64,000 nucleotides of DNA from SAR324 cluster bacterium (GCA_028282885.1 JANQGX010000058.1:224886-288885); one strand, 5' to 3'; numbered from the stretch's first letter, positions 55,203 to 63,263 are shown. Notes: a model not told the origin generated them from the letters alone. Numbers and translations: made by a program.

Positions 55203-56444
55203 TCAGCCACTTACGTTAAAGCCGACAAAGGTAATATCGTCCAGGGTTTCTATCTTGCCTTTATACTCTTCAAAGGCTTGAATGATCCGATTCCTCTTAT
55301 TTTCACAGGGACGACCATCCACTTCTTTGAGAATATGACCAAGACGACGCTTACCAAAACGGTGTCGCTTTTCTCCTCCCAATTGGTCAATGATACCATC
55401 GGTATACAGATAGAAAAACATTCCCTCCTTGATGTCTATCTCATGATTTTGAAAGTCGAAATTCAGATCTGATTTCTTGTAACCAATACTGTGACGGTCA
55501 CCTTTTATGGAATGGACTTCATTCCTATAGACATAGGTCAGTGGCAGCCTGGAACCGGCGAAGGTTAGTCTTTTTTCATCCTGGTTGATGCGACAGATGC
55601 TGATATCCAGTCCATCATCTGAGAGAGCATCATCAGAATCCTGGCGTAAAGACATTTTCACGAAATAATTCAGACGCTTAAGGATCTCGGCCGGGTCATG
55701 GATATTTTCCCGATTAATGATCCTGTTTAATCCTGAAGAAGCCAGCATTGTCATAAAAGCACCGGGAACTCCATGTCCCGTACAATCAATGACCGCCAGA
55801 ATGTATCCACCATCAAAAAAAGAGGTGAAATAGACGTCTCCACCAACAACATCCCTGGGTTGCCAGATAAAAAAACTATCCGGCAAGTGCTTCTTAATCT
55901 CCGACGATCTGGGCAGCAATGAAGACTGGATTCGCTTGGCGTATTGAATACTATCCATGATCCTTTTATTTGCCTGGAGTTCGGCCTCCATCTGTGTCTT
56001 TTCCAATATCTCCTGCGCCAGTGCTTTTTCTTTCTTAATCATTGTGTACTGGAACAGGACAAAACCGTTGGATATGGTGTTGAATGACATGAAAAACAAT
56101 AGATTAACAAGCAGAAAGGGAAGAGTGAGGTTATTGGAATAGACAAAGGCAGCCGGATTCGAAACCAAAAAACCCAAGAACGAAATGATTCCAATGCCAA
56201 TCATCAATCCGAAGGAAAGCAATATTAGTATCGTAATACTATTGATTTTCTCGACAAATGTACGGGTGATGTACATGCTGAACAGTACCGTTGCTGCCAG
56301 GAGTAATGAATGGAGAATAACAATTTGGGGGGAGATCAGTACAAAGCTTTCTGCGGTCCAGCCGATGATAAGGCTTAGTAACTCGCCAATCAATAACGAG
56401 GTGACGATTACAATTATGCCTAATTTGAAGTTGGATATCTGCAT
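55203..56444 (-). CDS. Membrane SpoIIE-type PP2C phosphatase
   Basis: 413 residues. Four transmembrane helices at the N terminus (about 7-30, 38-60, 70-95, 102-125), a coiled-coil linker (KKEKALAQEILEKTQMEAEL), then the phosphatase: DSIQYAKRIQSSLLP, DVVGGDVYFTSFFDGG, AVIDCTGHGVPGAFMTMLAS, LYTDGIIDQLGG, TLDDITFVGFNV. The SIQYAKRIQ lead-in is typical of this group in spirochaetes, Bacteroidetes and deltaproteobacteria. It would dephosphorylate an unknown partner in response to a membrane signal. It follows the bactofilin-like membrane-protein gene by 66 bases and may be co-transcribed with it. Confidence 0.9.
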   Translation of the reverse strand: MQISNFKLGIIVIVTSLLIGELLSLIIGWTAESFVLISPQIVILHSLLLAATVLFSMYITRTFVEKINSITILILLSFGLMIGIGIISFLGFLVSNPAAFVYSNNLTLPFLLVNLLFFMSFNTISNGFVLFQYTMIKKEKALAQEILEKTQMEAELQANKRIMDSIQYAKRIQSSLLPRSSEIKKHLPDSFFIWQPRDVVGGDVYFTSFFDGGYILAVIDCTGHGVPGAFMTMLASSGLNRIINRENIHDPAEILKRLNYFVKMSLRQDSDDALSDDGLDISICRINQDEKRLTFAGSRLPLTYVYRNEVHSIKGDRHSIGYKKSDLNFDFQNHEIDIKEGMFFYLYTDGIIDQLGGEKRHRFGKRRLGHILKEVDGRPCENKRNRIIQAFEEYKGKIETLDDITFVGFNVSG

Positions 56445-56509
56445 TTTCGTTTGCTCAATAATGTATTGCTAAAGAAACATATGCCGCTGTTATCACGAAT
56501 TCTATAAGA

Positions 56510-57634
56510 CTACCTGCCTAAGGGCCTTTTCATCAAAAGCGCCAGAGCCTGACCGCTGCCGACACTTGAGACGAAAATCATTAAAAGACCCCCTGCAATT
56601 GGAATGACACTTAACAATGAGTAAAGCACGACAGCGATAAGATAGAGCAAAAACCGACTGTTGATATTCAAGTTGAACTGGTTTGACAGGTATGCTCCGA
56701 TCAAGGTCAGTCCCATTGTTTTGGTTATGATGAATATTGGGATGAAGGCAAGAATCATGACCCCTGCCAGTGGAATGGTAATGATCAGCAAAATTGAAAA
56801 TACAATTAAGGCCGGATAGATGAAGATCGGAATTAAGCCCCAAACTGATAATGACAGAATAGCCCGACCATCCTGTTGCTTCTCCAAACCTTTTGTAACA
56901 GGCAGCAGCAGCACTATCAAACCCACTAAGGCCAGGGCAAGCTTCATGATAATTCGAAACCAGATCGGCATACCATCATCACCTTCTTCAACATAGGACT
57001 CTTTAAATATCCCGGTTTCATCCTCAACATAGGTGATCGATCCGGTGACCCTGCCGGCCTCTTCCGGACTAAGCTTCTGATCGGAGTAGTAAACCAGGTC
57101 GCCGTTGATCTTTCCCTTCTCACCGATTTTGAGCTGCCCCGTGCGGACTTGGGCATTGCCCGTTATCTCATCTTCGATGAAGACCTCTCCGGCGCCAATA
57201 TAGATATCTCCATTTATTTTACTTTTTATATTAACCACCCTGGCTCCGATAAAGGTATCACCGTTTGCGGGATGGTCGGCATCCCAGACAACCTCTTCCG
57301 CTCCTATCAAACTCGTACCGGAGATTCGACCGTTTATATTGATGGATTGAGCACCAGCTTTTATTCCGTTCCCGACATCTCCTATCACGTGCACACTACG
57401 CCCCCCAGCATACAATCCGAAGTCCAGATTTCCACTGAAATCCAGTTTTTCTCCAAAGAAAAAAAGGTCCCGGGCTTTGCCGCTAAATGATAGCTGTTCG
57501 CCTGCAAACAGATAATCATCATTATATTGGCCCGATTCCTGGATGCTTTCCTGATCAAGTTTTAACTCCACTGCAACTGCTAACTGACATAACGAAACAA
57601 TAAAAAACAACAAACAAAGTAACCTTTTCACCAT
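56510..57634 (-). CDS. Bactofilin-like (polymer-forming) exported domain with C-terminal membrane region
   Basis: 374 residues. Signal peptide MVKRLLCLLFFIVSLCQLAV, then about 180 residues of short beta repeats in which Gly and hydrophobic residues alternate (LFFFGEKLDFSGNLDFGLYA, GRSVHVIGDVGNGIKAGAQS, INGDIYIGAGEVFIEDEITG), like a right-handed beta-helix of polymer-forming/bactofilin type. A linker leads to four transmembrane helices (about 225-370). AGGGGGA precedes the ATG. Related membrane forms are annotated as polymer-forming cytoskeletal proteins, but here the repeats face the periplasm if the signal peptide is right. Function unknown; perhaps surface or envelope organisation. Confidence 0.8.
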   Translation of the reverse strand: MVKRLLCLLFFIVSLCQLAVAVELKLDQESIQESGQYNDDYLFAGEQLSFSGKARDLFFFGEKLDFSGNLDFGLYAGGRSVHVIGDVGNGIKAGAQSININGRISGTSLIGAEEVVWDADHPANGDTFIGARVVNIKSKINGDIYIGAGEVFIEDEITGNAQVRTGQLKIGEKGKINGDLVYYSDQKLSPEEAGRVTGSITYVEDETGIFKESYVEEGDDGMPIWFRIIMKLALALVGLIVLLLPVTKGLEKQQDGRAILSLSVWGLIPIFIYPALIVFSILLIITIPLAGVMILAFIPIFIITKTMGLTLIGAYLSNQFNLNINSRFLLYLIAVVLYSLLSVIPIAGGLLMIFVSSVGSGQALALLMKRPLGR

Positions 57635-57909
57635 TTAATTCCCCCTTCGGATACCAGCGGATTTGAACCGAATGTTTCTTATTTGATGGTCTAATTTTAT
57701 CCGGTCTGATTAATTAACTGTCCAGCAAATTCCCACGAATGGTTACAAATCGTTTATGAATGGTCAATTTGATCAATGAATGATCTCATACCCCAATCCT
57801 GGATGCTGTATTATCTATCCGTTGCCGTTCCTCCACAACTCGCTCTACTACAATCGTAATGGTCATTGATTTCAATCCATGCATTTCGGAAAGAAGCCAC
57901 CCGCTTCGG

Positions 57910-58134
57910 TTAACTTACAATAACGGAATGTATTTTCAAACGATCTTCAATGTCCTGTATGATGCTTGTCATATTGCCCTTTCCGTGATTATCCCTATTA
58001 AATGAGAAGACTTGGTATGCTTCCGGAGAGTGAACCGTCTTGATAACATGACCGGCGGCAAACACTTCCCGCCCCGCGTTAGTTGACCGTTTACCTTCAT
58101 TAAAAACTTGTTCTGATAGTGAAGTCACACTCAT
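57910..58134 (-). CDS. Small hypothetical protein, 74 residues
   Basis: An isolated 74-codon frame starting at ATG 58134 with a weak GAAGA just upstream. The product is polar with no recognised domain; a C-terminal helix (IIQDIEDRLKIHSVIV) could be real. Coding character is marginal, and it might be chance. Confidence 0.3.
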   Translation of the reverse strand: MSVTSLSEQVFNEGKRSTNAGREVFAAGHVIKTVHSPEAYQVFSFNRDNHGKGNMTSIIQDIEDRLKIHSVIVS

Positions 58135-58850
58135 TCTTCAACAGCCATTTCATTATTTTGAACCCATAAAGCTCGAAGTTGTTTCACAAATGAGTTTTCA
58201 AAAGAGAGAATTCCAAAAGAACACACTACGTCCGTCCCTCCTTTACAGCTTCGAGTATGAACGTTCGCCACGAATGAGCCTGGCAACAGACTGACGATGG
58301 ATACTTGCTGAGTTTGGGGATAGAAAGTAATTATCTTCTGACCCCCAAGATTAGGAGCTTAGACAAGGGAAGAGTCCACTTTTATTGATACATAGCGCTC
58401 TATGAATTGCACTATTGTACACCCGAACACCGATAGAGCAGTTTCTAACAGCATTTCGCCCATCCCTTCGGTCATACCGACGCCATCCAAGGGAATTTGC
58501 CAAATTTTAATTGATCAAAACCACCAACCCTGCTTCCAGGCATCCAGCACCGGATGACGTGAAAGATCTTCATCGATTCCTGCTCAACCGAGAACCACCG
58601 AGACTCTATCCGCATACTTTCGATTGGGAAAGAATAGTCACCTCAATCTACGAACCCGCAATTCTCACACAAACAACACCGGTTTTTCCGCGCTATTTTT
58701 CATCCCTGCTTTTTCTCCCTCGTCAAAATTCATTCATCGCTTTTATCCGATAAAGTACATACAAGTTTTGACAGATCGCCACTCAAAAATGTATCCTTCA
58801 CTCGTCTCCCCGATCAGATAATTCAATTCCTAAACCGAAAGGAGTTTATT
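58135..58850. other. Gene-poor stretch left of the insertion sequence
   Basis: About 716 bases, pyrimidine-rich on the plus strand. Open frames are short (the longest, 58511-58753, has no ribosome site or homology). A small CATAG-CGCT-CTATG hairpin lies near 58386. No integron integrase was found here on either strand. It may be debris at the edge of the mobile region. Confidence 0.35.
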
Positions 58851-58895
58851 AAATAACGTGCTAGGCAGAACCACTAACCCTGATTCACCATCAAA
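58851..58895 (+). repeat. Left inverted repeat of the insertion sequence
   Basis: AAATAACGTGCTAGGCAGAA is matched inversely at 60813-60832 (17 of 20) and directly as AATAACGTTCTAGACAGA at 60795-60812 (16 of 18 from 58852). The following segment to 58895 is matched inversely at 60774-60796. So the left end shows both an outer and an inner terminal repeat. Confidence 0.55.
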
Positions 58896-58907
58896 AAAAT
58901 AAAAAAA

Positions 58908-58981
58908 CCGTTGGCGCCCTTTGAACAAAGGGAATATGGTTTTGTTGCAACACAAAATCCATTCACCAACGGAGTGATCTA
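58908..58981 (+). promoter_or_regulatory. Structured 5' leader of the transposase gene that overlaps its ribosome site
   Basis: CCGTTGG (58908-58914) pairs with CCAACGG (58966-58972), enclosing two hairpins: CCCTTTG-AA-CAAAGGG (58917-58932) and GGTTTTGT paired with ACAAAATCC (58938-58960, one bulge). The result is a three-way junction. The outer stem takes up the first two bases of the GGAG ribosome site (58971-58974), seven bases before ATG 58982, so it should limit translation of the transposase. Confidence 0.55.
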
Positions 58982-60559
58982 ATGAGACGGGAATCGCCAT
59001 TGCTTGTCAAGATAGAAGAAGAGAAAAATGAGAGCAACCTGAGTTCGTTCGGAGGCATCACAACATTCCTGGAGTTTTTAACGGGATTCAAGTTCGAGCG
59101 CATGGTCAAGGCAAGTTTCAAAGAGAAGTCCAACCAAGGCTATTCGTCCCTGCATCATCTTCTCACGCTGATTCTGTTGAATCTGACAGGCGGGCAGTCG
59201 GTATCGGATGTAGACCGCCTGGAAGAAGACGGCGGCCTGAAACGCGTGTTCAGAAAGCTGGAGAAGAAGTGGGATGGTTTGAAAGGTCGGGTATTCAGAA
59301 AGGGTCGTACGCGGGTGTTCCCCTCTGCCAGCCGTATATTCGGATTTTTGAATCGTTTCAATTCCGATGAAGAGGAAGCAGAAAGGGAATCTACACCTGA
59401 GGGGAAAAGCAAGATACTGCCGGTAGCGGATTCGTTTACGTCTTTGGCCGAATTGAACCGGAGCGTAGTCTGCCAAGCTCAAGTGTTAAGACCTCAGGAG
59501 ACCGCTACACTGGATATGGACAACAACCTGATCGTCACAAACAAATGCACCGCAAAGACGAGTTACAAGAAGGATAAGTCCTATCATCCCTTTAATGTTT
59601 ACTGGGCGGAACTGGACTTGATGTTGTTCAGCGAATTCAGGGACGGTAACGTACCGGCAGGGGTCGAGCAACTCCGAATACTGAGGGAATCTCTGGCACA
59701 GTTGCCTGCAGGCGTCAAAGAAGTATCTGTCAGGTCCGACACGGCTGGGTACCAGCATGAATTTTTGGAGTTCATGGACAAAGGGACGGATCGATTCGAC
59801 AAGATAGGCTTTTCGGTGAGTTGCGATGTATCTCCATCTTTCAGACAAGCGGTTCTGGATGTAGACGAACAAGAGTGGCAAACGGTTGTCGTGAGAGATG
59901 CAGAAGGTAACGAATATGTGACCAGACAGGAAGTAGCCGAAGTGTTGTTTGTTCCCGATACCAAAAACAAGAAAAAGAACGCCCCTGTATTCCGCTATCT
60001 TGCCACGCGTGAAGCCGTCGACGTTCAGTACGAATTCAAGGACAACGGTCAGATAAGTATCTTTACCTCCGAATATGCTGAAAAGAAACTTCATTTAGAA
60101 GAGATGGGAGAGAAGATCTACAAAATCTTTGGTATCGTCACCAATCTTTCAGGCAACCCCTTGCAGGTCCTCCTGCATCATCGCAAACGCTGTGGCAGGA
60201 GTGAACAGGAGCACTCCCGGCTAACACGGGATATGGCAGGCGGACGTTTTCCCAGTAGCAGCTTTGGAGAGAATGCAGCCTGGTGGTACCTGTGCATCAT
60301 CTCTTTGAATCTGCTGAAACTGTACCAGAGACATGCGTTGCCCAAAGAGCTTAAAACAGTGAGAATAAAGACCCTGAATGCAAGGATGTTTCGCATTGCG
60401 GTAAAGATGATCGAAGGAAGCCGGCAGTTGACCCTCAAGATCGGAAACAGCCACTCTCTCTTCACACTGATAAAACATGCGCAAAAGAAGATCGTTGCAC
60501 TGAACGAAATCTTGAACACAAAACGGATATGGCTGGAGAATCAATCATCGGTTCAATAA
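58982..60559 (+). CDS. IS1380-family transposase
   Basis: 525 residues, full length for the family. The catalytic acidic residues lie in ATLDMDNNLI (first Asp, about residue 178) and VRSDTAGYQHEFLEF (second Asp, about 250), with the C-terminal region containing NAAWWYLCIISLNLLKLYQR and the acidic residue expected within the DDE set. An N-terminal GITTFLEFLTGFKFERMV and LHHLLTLILLNLTGGQSVSD are family features. GGAG lies 7 bases upstream. No frameshift or internal stop. Confidence 0.9.
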   Translation: MRRESPLLVKIEEEKNESNLSSFGGITTFLEFLTGFKFERMVKASFKEKSNQGYSSLHHLLTLILLNLTGGQSVSDVDRLEEDGGLKRVFRKLEKKWDGLKGRVFRKGRTRVFPSASRIFGFLNRFNSDEEEAERESTPEGKSKILPVADSFTSLAELNRSVVCQAQVLRPQETATLDMDNNLIVTNKCTAKTSYKKDKSYHPFNVYWAELDLMLFSEFRDGNVPAGVEQLRILRESLAQLPAGVKEVSVRSDTAGYQHEFLEFMDKGTDRFDKIGFSVSCDVSPSFRQAVLDVDEQEWQTVVVRDAEGNEYVTRQEVAEVLFVPDTKNKKKNAPVFRYLATREAVDVQYEFKDNGQISIFTSEYAEKKLHLEEMGEKIYKIFGIVTNLSGNPLQVLLHHRKRCGRSEQEHSRLTRDMAGGRFPSSSFGENAAWWYLCIISLNLLKLYQRHALPKELKTVRIKTLNARMFRIAVKMIEGSRQLTLKIGNSHSLFTLIKHAQKKIVALNEILNTKRIWLENQSSVQ

Positions 60560-60705
60560 AAGCCCCCAAACGCATGAATGAACAGTTTTCAAATTTGCTC
60601 TTGACCGGTTTATACTAGGGAAGTGCGCCTTAAATTCGATATTTTTGCCTTAAGAGGCTGGAGGTTTTAGAGGCTAGCAACATTTTAATAAACACCGATC
60701 ACATC

Positions 60706-60725
60706 CGAGCAGGCGAACCTGCTCG
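60706..60725 (+). other. Perfect hairpin downstream of transposase gene
   Basis: CGAGCAGG-CGAA-CCTGCTCG has an 8-base-pair stem with a stable CGAA tetraloop, 147 bases after the transposase stop. Without a T run it is not a standard terminator but could protect or end the message. Confidence 0.4.
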
Positions 60726-60773
60726 ATCCTTGAAAAAATGATCGTTGTTTCGATTTGAGTCAAAGCTGGCAAC

Positions 60774-60832
60774 TTTGATGGTGGATTTGGGATAAATAAC
60801 GTTCTAGACAGATTCTGCCTAGTACATTACTT
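60774..60832 (-). repeat. Right inverted repeat of the insertion sequence
   Basis: Contains the inner repeat TTTGATGGTGGATTTGGGAT, a direct copy of the left outer sequence (60795-60812), and the inverted outer sequence (60813-60832). The direct and inverted copies back to back make CTAGACAGAT-TCTGCCTAG nearly palindromic, overlapping a possible attC site. Confidence 0.55.
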
Positions 60833-60860
60833 AACAGTTCTGTCTATTTAACTGTTCGGC
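60794..60860 (+). other. Possible attC-like site at the right edge of the insertion sequence
   Basis: AAATAAC (60794-60800) could be the left core and GTTCGGC (60854-60860) the right core. TAGACAGA (60805-60812) pairs with TCTGTCTA (60839-60846). It overlaps the inverted repeat of the insertion sequence and lies 26 bases before the next gene, as a cassette boundary would. Weak on its own; supported by the better sites downstream. Confidence 0.3.
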
Positions 60861-60885
60861 ACTCACAACTTAAAGGGAATAATAG

Positions 60886-61347
60886 TTGACTGAAAGCTCA
60901 AAAAATAAAGATGGAATTACTGTCATATCAAACCAGAAATATGATACGCCGCTATATGTCAATGGTGAGATATCAGATGAGCCAGAGCGATTCTTAGGAG
61001 AAAAGCCCTATGAGCTTAGTAGATACGAATTTAGCATAGTATATAAAAACAAGGCTCCATCTAAACTTTGGTTTCAAATTGTGTGTGGGGCTTTGACTGG
61101 TTTCGTTTTTTCGATTGCTGGGAAAATCCTACATTCACTGATATTGAAGGCCAAACCTAAAGTCGAACTGTGGGAGATTCTAACAATTATTGTATGTTTA
61201 ATTGCTGCAGTTTTGGTAAAAAAAATAAAAACAAAAGAAGAAGTGGAAGCTGAGCAAATCGAAGGGCTCATTGATCAACATTTTATTTTAAATCCCAAAA
61301 GACGGATTCACATTCCCGGCAAAGGAGGTTCAAACAATGAAAATTGA
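60886..61347 (+). CDS. Small membrane protein, cassette-borne, TTG start
   Basis: 153 residues including a TTG start with AAAGGGA upstream. The product contains no internal Met, so TTG is the only reasonable start. Two transmembrane helices (about 66-88, LWFQIVCGALTGFVFSIAG, and about 98-115, ILTIIVCLIAAVLV) separate a cytoplasmic-looking N-terminal 60 residues from a charged tail (KKIKTKEEVEAEQIEGLI). I do not recognise a family. It overlaps the following TPR gene by 11 bases, so the two are translationally coupled and probably work together. AT-rich compared with the chromosome left of the insertion sequence. Confidence 0.75.
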   Translation: MTESSKNKDGITVISNQKYDTPLYVNGEISDEPERFLGEKPYELSRYEFSIVYKNKAPSKLWFQIVCGALTGFVFSIAGKILHSLILKAKPKVELWEILTIIVCLIAAVLVKKIKTKEEVEAEQIEGLIDQHFILNPKRRIHIPGKGGSNNEN

Positions 61348-62959
61348 ATCTCTTCCGGCGCAGTTTATCCCTTTCAATGAAATAGAAATATTTTCGAATC
61401 GCTTTATTAAAGGCAAGGCTCTGTTCAGTATCGGCGGACATATTCCATTGTTGATAGGATTCGGCAAAAAATCACCACTTGTTTGGATTACTGTACCTTC
61501 AGACTCTTCTGGTACAGATTGGCAACCATTGATCAAAAGCAACATTTCACTAAACAAGCAAATACAAGTGTTCGTTAAAGGAAATATGACTTCTGTCGTA
61601 GCTACCGAAGAAAAAATAATAAAGATAGAGAAAATCGATGAGGACAAAGCTAAGGTCGTCTATATAAATCTGAGACCATTTGGGTTATCTATATATGGGG
61701 AAAAAAATCAACTAATCATACCAAATACAAATCTTTCATCAAATGTTTTCTCTGGTGCGGAATTCATGGTTAATTTCGGGAAAACCGGCATTATTCAGTT
61801 GTCCAATGAACTTGAACAAGCAAAACAAAACGTAGTGCGTCACAAGAAGCTATTGAAATCTCATCCAGATATATATCCGTCAGATTTAGCAAATAGTCTT
61901 ACTATCCTAGCAAATAAACATACCTCAGTTGGTCGACTAGAAGAAAGCCTCAAAGCTATACAAGAAGCTATTGCCATTTATGAACGGCTTGCAGCCAAGA
62001 ATCCAGATAAATATATAACTGAATTGGCTGCATCTCTTAATAATTTGGGTGTTTTTTACTCAGAGCTTGGAAAGCGTGAAGAGGCACTCGATGCTACACT
62101 TCGTGCTCTAGAAATCACAGAAAGTTTAGCAGCTTCTAATCCAGACGCTTATGAACCGGACTTGGCAATGAAATTAAACAATATAGCAAATGCATACTCA
62201 AACCTTGGAAGGCGTGAAGAGGCCCTTGATGCTGCTCTTAAAGCACTAGAAATCAGAGAGAAGTTGGCAGCATCTAATCCAGATGCGTTTACACCTGACT
62301 TAGCAATGAGTCTAAATAATCTAGCAAACAGATACGCATCTATTGGAAAGCGTGAAGAGGCCCTTGATGCTACCTTAAGAGCCTTGGAAATCAGAGAAAG
62401 GTTGGCGGCATCTAATCCAGACGCGTTTGCGTCTGATTTGGCATCTAGCCTCAATAATCTGGCAAATCTGTATTCAGGTCTCGGAAAGCGTCATGAAGCC
62501 CTTGATGCTGCCTTAAGAGCCCTGGAAATTAGAGAAAGGTTGGCAGCATCTAATCCAGACGCGTTTGCGTCTGACTTGGCATCTAGTCTCAATAATCTGG
62601 CAAATCTGTATTCAGGTCTTGGAAAACGCCATGAAGCCCTTGATGCTGCCTTAAGAGCCCTGGAAATTAGAGAAAGGTTGACAGCATCTAATCCAGATGC
62701 GTTTGCACCCGACTTGGCTATGTGCTTAGGAGCAATTGGTTCAATATATCGTGATTTAGGGGAAAATGATGAAGCCCAAAAATCCTTTGAAAAAGGCATC
62801 ATGGTTTTGAAAGATGGATTTATTGATCACCCAAGTGCCTTTTCATCGCTTATGAAAAACTTAATACATGATTACATCAATATAATAGAAATCAATGGAA
62901 AGAATATAAATAAAAATCTTTTAGAACCAGTTATAAATAAGCTCAATAGTAGTTATTAA
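61337..62959 (+). CDS. TPR-repeat protein with unknown N-terminal domain, cassette-borne
   Basis: 540 residues. Residues 1-155 are a beta-rich domain of unknown family. Residues about 160-480 hold tandem tetratricopeptide units of 46 residues with consensus near GKREEALDAALRALEIRERL, AASNPDAFASDLASSLNNLA, NLYSGL. Two successive units (from 62346 and 62484) are almost identical. The last 55 residues are helical (SAFSSLMKNLIHDYINIIEI). No signal peptide. The ATG at 61337 has AAGGAGG upstream, inside the previous gene. TPR arrays bind other proteins; with the coupled small membrane protein this may be a membrane-tethered scaffold. The unit ends next to an attC-like site. Confidence 0.85.
   Translation: MKIESLPAQFIPFNEIEIFSNRFIKGKALFSIGGHIPLLIGFGKKSPLVWITVPSDSSGTDWQPLIKSNISLNKQIQVFVKGNMTSVVATEEKIIKIEKIDEDKAKVVYINLRPFGLSIYGEKNQLIIPNTNLSSNVFSGAEFMVNFGKTGIIQLSNELEQAKQNVVRHKKLLKSHPDIYPSDLANSLTILANKHTSVGRLEESLKAIQEAIAIYERLAAKNPDKYITELAASLNNLGVFYSELGKREEALDATLRALEITESLAASNPDAYEPDLAMKLNNIANAYSNLGRREEALDAALKALEIREKLAASNPDAFTPDLAMSLNNLANRYASIGKREEALDATLRALEIRERLAASNPDAFASDLASSLNNLANLYSGLGKRHEALDAALRALEIRERLAASNPDAFASDLASSLNNLANLYSGLGKRHEALDAALRALEIRERLTASNPDAFAPDLAMCLGAIGSIYRDLGENDEAQKSFEKGIMVLKDGFIDHPSAFSSLMKNLIHDYINIIEINGKNINKNLLEPVINKLNSSY
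61932..62759 (+). repeat. 138-base tandem repeats coding for TPR units
   Basis: Units begin at about 61932, 62070, 62208, 62346, 62484 and 62622, each 138 bases (46 codons). GGAAAGCGTGAAGAGG-like words mark the starts. The last two full units differ by only a few bases, so duplication is recent, while the first is more divergent. Confidence 0.85.
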
Positions 62960-62961
62960 TC

Positions 62962-63013
62962 CTATAACAAGTTTGGCATTGCTGATTAGACTTTTGCCGA
63001 ACAATTGTTTAAA
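62962..63013 (+). other. attC-like site A
   Basis: Left core CTATAAC (62962-62968) lies 2 bases after the TPR stop codon. AACAA-GTTTGGCA (62966-62978) pairs with TGCCGAAC-AA-TTGTT (62995-63009, one mismatch). The right core reads GTTTAAA (63007-63013). Size 52 bases. Core boxes deviate from the attC consensus but the geometry fits. Confidence 0.5.
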
Positions 63014-63066
63014 CCTGACGTTTTTCGCCGTTACGCTCGCTTCACTCTGAAAAACGCAGGTTAAAC
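63007..63066 (+). other. attC-like site B
   Basis: GTTTAAACCTGACGTTTTTC (63007-63026) pairs with GAAAAACGCAGGTTAAAC (63049-63066) except for two single-base bulges, which resemble the extrahelical bases that orient integrase binding. The right core GTTAAAC matches GTTRRRY. 60 bases; its left core overlaps the right core of site A. Confidence 0.55.
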
Positions 63067-63115
63067 AGGCGATAAGCAGACCCTGAACGGGCCTGCTTAT
63101 CGACCGATGTTGAGC
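63060..63115 (+). other. attC-like site C
   Basis: Left core GTTAAAC is shared with site B. CGATAAGCAG (63070-63079) pairs perfectly with CTGCTTATCG (63093-63102). Right core GTTGAGC (63109-63115) matches GTTRRRY. 56 bases. Confidence 0.4.
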
Positions 63116-63246
63116 GGGTCTAATAATGACCCTAGGCCGAAAGACCCTGCAAGGGTCTGCCTATCAATGTCGTTCGAACTATGTGATACATACCGCCAGT
63201 CGGCTCAAATGCCGACCGGCGGCCCGCTCAACATCGGTCGTTATGC
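63095..63246 (+). other. Long attC-like site D
   Basis: GACCGATGTTGAGCGGG (63102-63118) is perfectly complementary to CCCGCTCAACATCGGTC (63223-63239), and the arms extend with two mismatches into GCTTATC on the left and the consensus right core GTTATGC (63240-63246). The 150-base interior holds further hairpins (GGGTC/GACCC, AGACCCT/AGGGTCT, GTCGGC/GCCGAC). This is the size and build of long attC sites such as those of Vibrio superintegrons. The next cassette gene starts just after it. Confidence 0.6.
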
Positions 63247-63263
63247 AAAGAAAGCGAGAAAAA

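Larger units (their letters stand above)
58861..60822 (+). mobile_element. IS1380-family insertion sequence
   Basis: About 1.96 kb containing one transposase gene. Candidate outer ends are CTAGGCAGAA at 58861 and, inverted, TTCTGCCTAG ending at 60822. An inner pair, around 58873-58895 and 60774-60796 (ending in CACCATCAAA and its complement), is also inverted, so exact tips are uncertain. Longer arms from 58851 and to 60832 match at 17 of 20 positions. No clear flanking target duplication was identified. Transposase is intact, so it could be active. Confidence 0.75.

Noticed and set aside
58511..58753. 80-codon frame left of the insertion sequence
   Set aside because: Low-complexity, proline- and phenylalanine-rich translation without a ribosome site; probably chance.
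61932..62759. Regularly spaced direct repeats that might suggest a CRISPR array
   Set aside because: The 138-base period is in frame with TPR units of an open gene; there are no unique spacers between short repeats.
62149..62802. Minus-strand frames with repeated serine/alanine-rich segments
   Set aside because: They mirror the tandem TPR-coding repeats and have no ribosome site.
63126..63263. N-terminal extension of the last cassette gene
   Set aside because: The extra 46 codons run through the long attC-like palindrome and would be read from a structured, non-coding region; the protein-like sequence starts at 63264.
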